From Sphingomonas parva (ex Maeng et al. 2020) (GTDB lineage Bacteria; Pseudomonadota; Alphaproteobacteria; Sphingomonadales; Sphingomonadaceae): DNA of 45,308 nucleotides. A program made the position numbers and the translations under genes. Where the stretch lies: NCBI RefSeq assembly GCF_004564275.1, contig NZ_SPDV01000031.1, positions 1 to 45,308 of the forward strand. The letters run 5' to 3'. The notes beneath the pieces are model-generated. The model was not told the DNA's origin. It saw only the letters and a program-made list of their open reading frames with translations, and ran no database searches. This document shows positions 43,212 through 45,308 of this stretch, in pieces (the first letter of the stretch is position 1; each line of letters begins with the position of its first letter).

Positions 43212-45308
43212 GTGACCGCAGACCTGTTTCTCCTCGCCGTTGCCGCCGCCGCGCAAGCCGGAGCAACCCAGCCGCCGCTGCCCGAGGCGCAGGCGCCGGT
43301 GGCGGCGCCCGTTCCCGAAGCGGCGGTGCCCGAGGCCGGCGCGGAGCAGCCCGCCGCCGAGACAGCGCAGCCGCAAGAAGTGGAGGAGCCCGCGCCCGAG
43401 CTGGACGAGGAAGGCGAGGAGATCGTCGTCACCGGAACCCGGCTGCGCGGCGCCGTCGACACCGACATTCCGCCCGAGATCCAGCTCGACCGGCGCGACA
43501 TCCGCGCGCTCGGCGCCAGCAACATCGCCGAGCTGCTCACCGCGCTCGCGCCGCAGACGTCGAGCGGCCGCGGCCGCGGCGGTGGCGGCCCGGTGGTGCT
43601 GCTCAACGGCCGGCGCATCTCCGGCTTCGGGGAGATCCGCAACTATCCGCCCGAGGCGATCGAGCGGGTCGACATCCTCCCCGAGGAGGTCGCGCTCTCC
43701 TACGGTTACCGCGCCGACCAGAGAGTAGTGAACATCGTGCTGCGGCGGCGCTTCCGCGCGGTCACCGCCGAACTCGAAGCCGGCGGCCCGACCGCCGGCG
43801 GCCGCGCGAGCTACGAGGGAGACATGAACGTCCTCCGGCTCAACAACAACGGCCGGTGGAACGTCGACGTCGAATACGAGAAGAACAGCGCCCTGTTCGA
43901 GAGCGAGCGCAACATCGTCCAGGCAACGGGCGGACCGAGCGACCCGGCGGTGCCGAGCCTCGCCCCGTTCCGCACGCTGGCCCCGGCGACCGAGAATTTC
44001 TCGATGGCGGGCACGCTCAACCGCATTATCCTCGGCAACGTCTCGGCGACGGTGAACAGCCGGCTCGAGCTCTCGAGCACCGAAAGCCAGTTCGGACTGC
44101 GTTCGCTCAGCGTCGACATCCCTGCGTCGAGCCCCTTCTCGACCGGCGCGGACGAGACGCTGTTTCGCTACCTTCCGGCCGCGGGGCCGCTGACTCGCGA
44201 GAACGAGAGCAAGAACGCCCATGTCGGCGTCGCGCTGAACGGCGACGTCCGGCCCTGGCGCTGGTCGTTCACCGGCAATTTCGATCGAAACAGCAGCGAG
44301 GGCTTCACCGGACGCGGGCTGGACGAGGAGGCGATCCAGCAGCGCATCAGCGCCGGCGATCCGAGCCTCAATCCGCGCGCCGACCTGCCGATCGAGCTTT
44401 TGCTCGGCCAGCCTGCGGACCATGTCCGCACCACCAACACCAATGCCAATGCCGAAGCCCTCGCGAGCGGCCCGGTTCTGCTCCTTCCCGGCGGCGAGGT
44501 GCGGACCAGCGTCCGGGCGGGCTTCGACACGCGTGATTTCGAAAGCTGGGCGATGCGCAGCGGCGTCGTGCAGGAACGCGACCTCTCGCGCGACCGCACT
44601 CATGCCCAGGCCAATCTCGACATCCCGCTGACCAGCCGGCGCGAGGGCTTCCTCGACCCGATCGGCGACCTGTCGATCAACTTCAACGGCGAGGTCGAGC
44701 ATTTCTCCGATTTCGGCACGCTTCGCACGCTCGGCGCCGGCGTGAACTGGCGGCCGATCGAGATGCTCAGCCTGATCGCGTCGGTGACCGACGAAGAAGG
44801 CCCGCCGGGGATCCAGCAGCTCGGCGACCCGGTGCTGCTCACGCCCAACGTCCGCGTCTTCGACTTCGTTCGCGGCGAGACGGTCGACATCAGCCGGCTC
44901 GAGGGCGGCAATCCGGGCCTCACCGCCGACAATCGCCGCGTGCTCAAGCTCGGCGCCACCCTGCGCCCGCTCAGCGGCGCCAAGGACCTGTCGATCACCG
45001 CCAATTATACCGACACGCGGATCGACAATCCGATCGAGTCCTTCCCCACGGCCACGCCGGAGATCGAAGCGGCGTTCCCGGAGAGGTTCGAGCGCGACGC
45101 GAGCGGCCGGCTGCTGCGCATCGACTCCAGGCCGGTCAATTTTGCGCGGTCCGAGCGGCGCGAGCTGCGCTGGGGCGTGAACCTGTCGCTGCCCTTCGGT
45201 CCGCAGCAGCAGCCGGGCCGCGGCCGCTTCGGCGCGGGCGGCTTCGGCGGCAGGCCCGGCGGTGCAGGCGGCGCGGGCCGTGCGGGTGGCGCGGGCGGTG
45301 CCGGGGCA
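43212..45308 (+). CDS. TonB-dependent receptor, partial (runs off the window)
   Basis: The first 699 codons of an outer-membrane receptor with a GTG start and AAAGGGG upstream; no stop before the window end. A short N-terminal hydrophobic stretch (LFLLAVAAAAQAGA) precedes a Pro/Glu/Ala-rich linker, the TonB-box-like EEIVVTGTRL (about 75-84), and a plug with VVLLNGRRISGFGEI and IERVDILPEEVALSYGYRAD. The barrel follows, with SLPFGPQQQ just before a Gly-rich run that is still going at the edge. Such Gly-rich inserts occur in sphingomonad receptors that I recall as untyped. It is divergent from comF. Confidence 0.93.
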   Translation, partial: MTADLFLLAVAAAAQAGATQPPLPEAQAPVAAPVPEAAVPEAGAEQPAAETAQPQEVEEPAPELDEEGEEIVVTGTRLRGAVDTDIPPEIQLDRRDIRALGASNIAELLTALAPQTSSGRGRGGGGPVVLLNGRRISGFGEIRNYPPEAIERVDILPEEVALSYGYRADQRVVNIVLRRRFRAVTAELEAGGPTAGGRASYEGDMNVLRLNNNGRWNVDVEYEKNSALFESERNIVQATGGPSDPAVPSLAPFRTLAPATENFSMAGTLNRIILGNVSATVNSRLELSSTESQFGLRSLSVDIPASSPFSTGADETLFRYLPAAGPLTRENESKNAHVGVALNGDVRPWRWSFTGNFDRNSSEGFTGRGLDEEAIQQRISAGDPSLNPRADLPIELLLGQPADHVRTTNTNANAEALASGPVLLLPGGEVRTSVRAGFDTRDFESWAMRSGVVQERDLSRDRTHAQANLDIPLTSRREGFLDPIGDLSINFNGEVEHFSDFGTLRTLGAGVNWRPIEMLSLIASVTDEEGPPGIQQLGDPVLLTPNVRVFDFVRGETVDISRLEGGNPGLTADNRRVLKLGATLRPLSGAKDLSITANYTDTRIDNPIESFPTATPEIEAAFPERFERDASGRLLRIDSRPVNFARSERRELRWGVNLSLPFGPQQQPGRGRFGAGGFGGRPGGAGGAGRAGGAGGAGA

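Noticed and set aside
43143-44702. A 519-codon open frame on the minus strand
   Set aside because: It is antisense to the TonB-dependent receptor, whose plug and TonB-box motifs are clear; this frame has none.

Overview
The window is high-GC chromosomal DNA from an alphaproteobacterium, most likely a sphingomonad (Sphingomonadaceae or a close relative). The grounds are a tkt-gap-pgk-fba glycolytic/pentose-phosphate cluster, the order zapA - 6S RNA - 5-formyl-THF cyclo-ligase, two TonB-dependent receptors (one with a Gly-rich insert), DUF2842 and DUF1178 proteins, intergenic inverted repeats of a kind I recall from Sphingomonas, and a GTTC-N7-GTTC LexA-type site. This is inferred from gene content; no phylogeny was run.

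Layout. 1-5.3 kb (minus): central-carbon operon tkt-gap-pgk-fba. 5.4-7.1 kb (plus): small coiled-coil protein, zapA, 6S RNA, 5-FTHF cyclo-ligase, DUF2842. 7.2-16 kb: tRNA-Asp, AI-2E-type permease, orphan PAS histidine kinase, DUF6157 and DUF2332 proteins, a chemoreceptor and a TonB-dependent receptor. 16.4-19.5 kb: tRNA-Leu, a dispersed repeat, a Tat-type flavin amine oxidase, an M23-like protein and a small secreted protein. 19.6-24 kb: a large serralysin-like RTX metalloprotease with a clear terminator, a 59-bp tandem duplication, and the ComM/YifB ATPase. 24.2-30.3 kb: small membrane proteins, a membrane-anchored AraC regulator with a CPBP protease, a lipoprotein pair, a GNAT and a CPA1 antiporter. 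30.3-31 kb is gene-poor but carries a LexA-type promoter. 31-32.6 kb: mscL and membrane proteins. 32.6-35.8 kb (plus): rpmH-rnpA-yidD-yidC-engB, a ribosome/RNase P/membrane-insertion operon with overlapping genes. 36-45.3 kb: L,D-transpeptidase, thioesterase, GNAT, a possible ADP-ribosyltransferase-like protein, entericidin, folE, a CPBP protease, tRNA-Arg, a DUF1178-nitrilase-grxC-comF series, and a TonB-dependent receptor running off the window end.

Most of the window is housekeeping or ordinary accessory DNA. No CRISPR array, prophage, complete insertion sequence or defence island was seen. The most interesting items are: (1) rnpA has no canonical start between rpmH and its conserved domain, and its frame is open right through rpmH; (2) an orphan LexA-type promoter faces DNA with no convincing gene but a strong stem-loop; (3) an unrecognised 221-aa protein has an ADP-ribosyltransferase-like arrangement of His, Tyr and Glu; (4) the end of comM is tandemly duplicated together with a motif resembling transposase-associated REP sequences.
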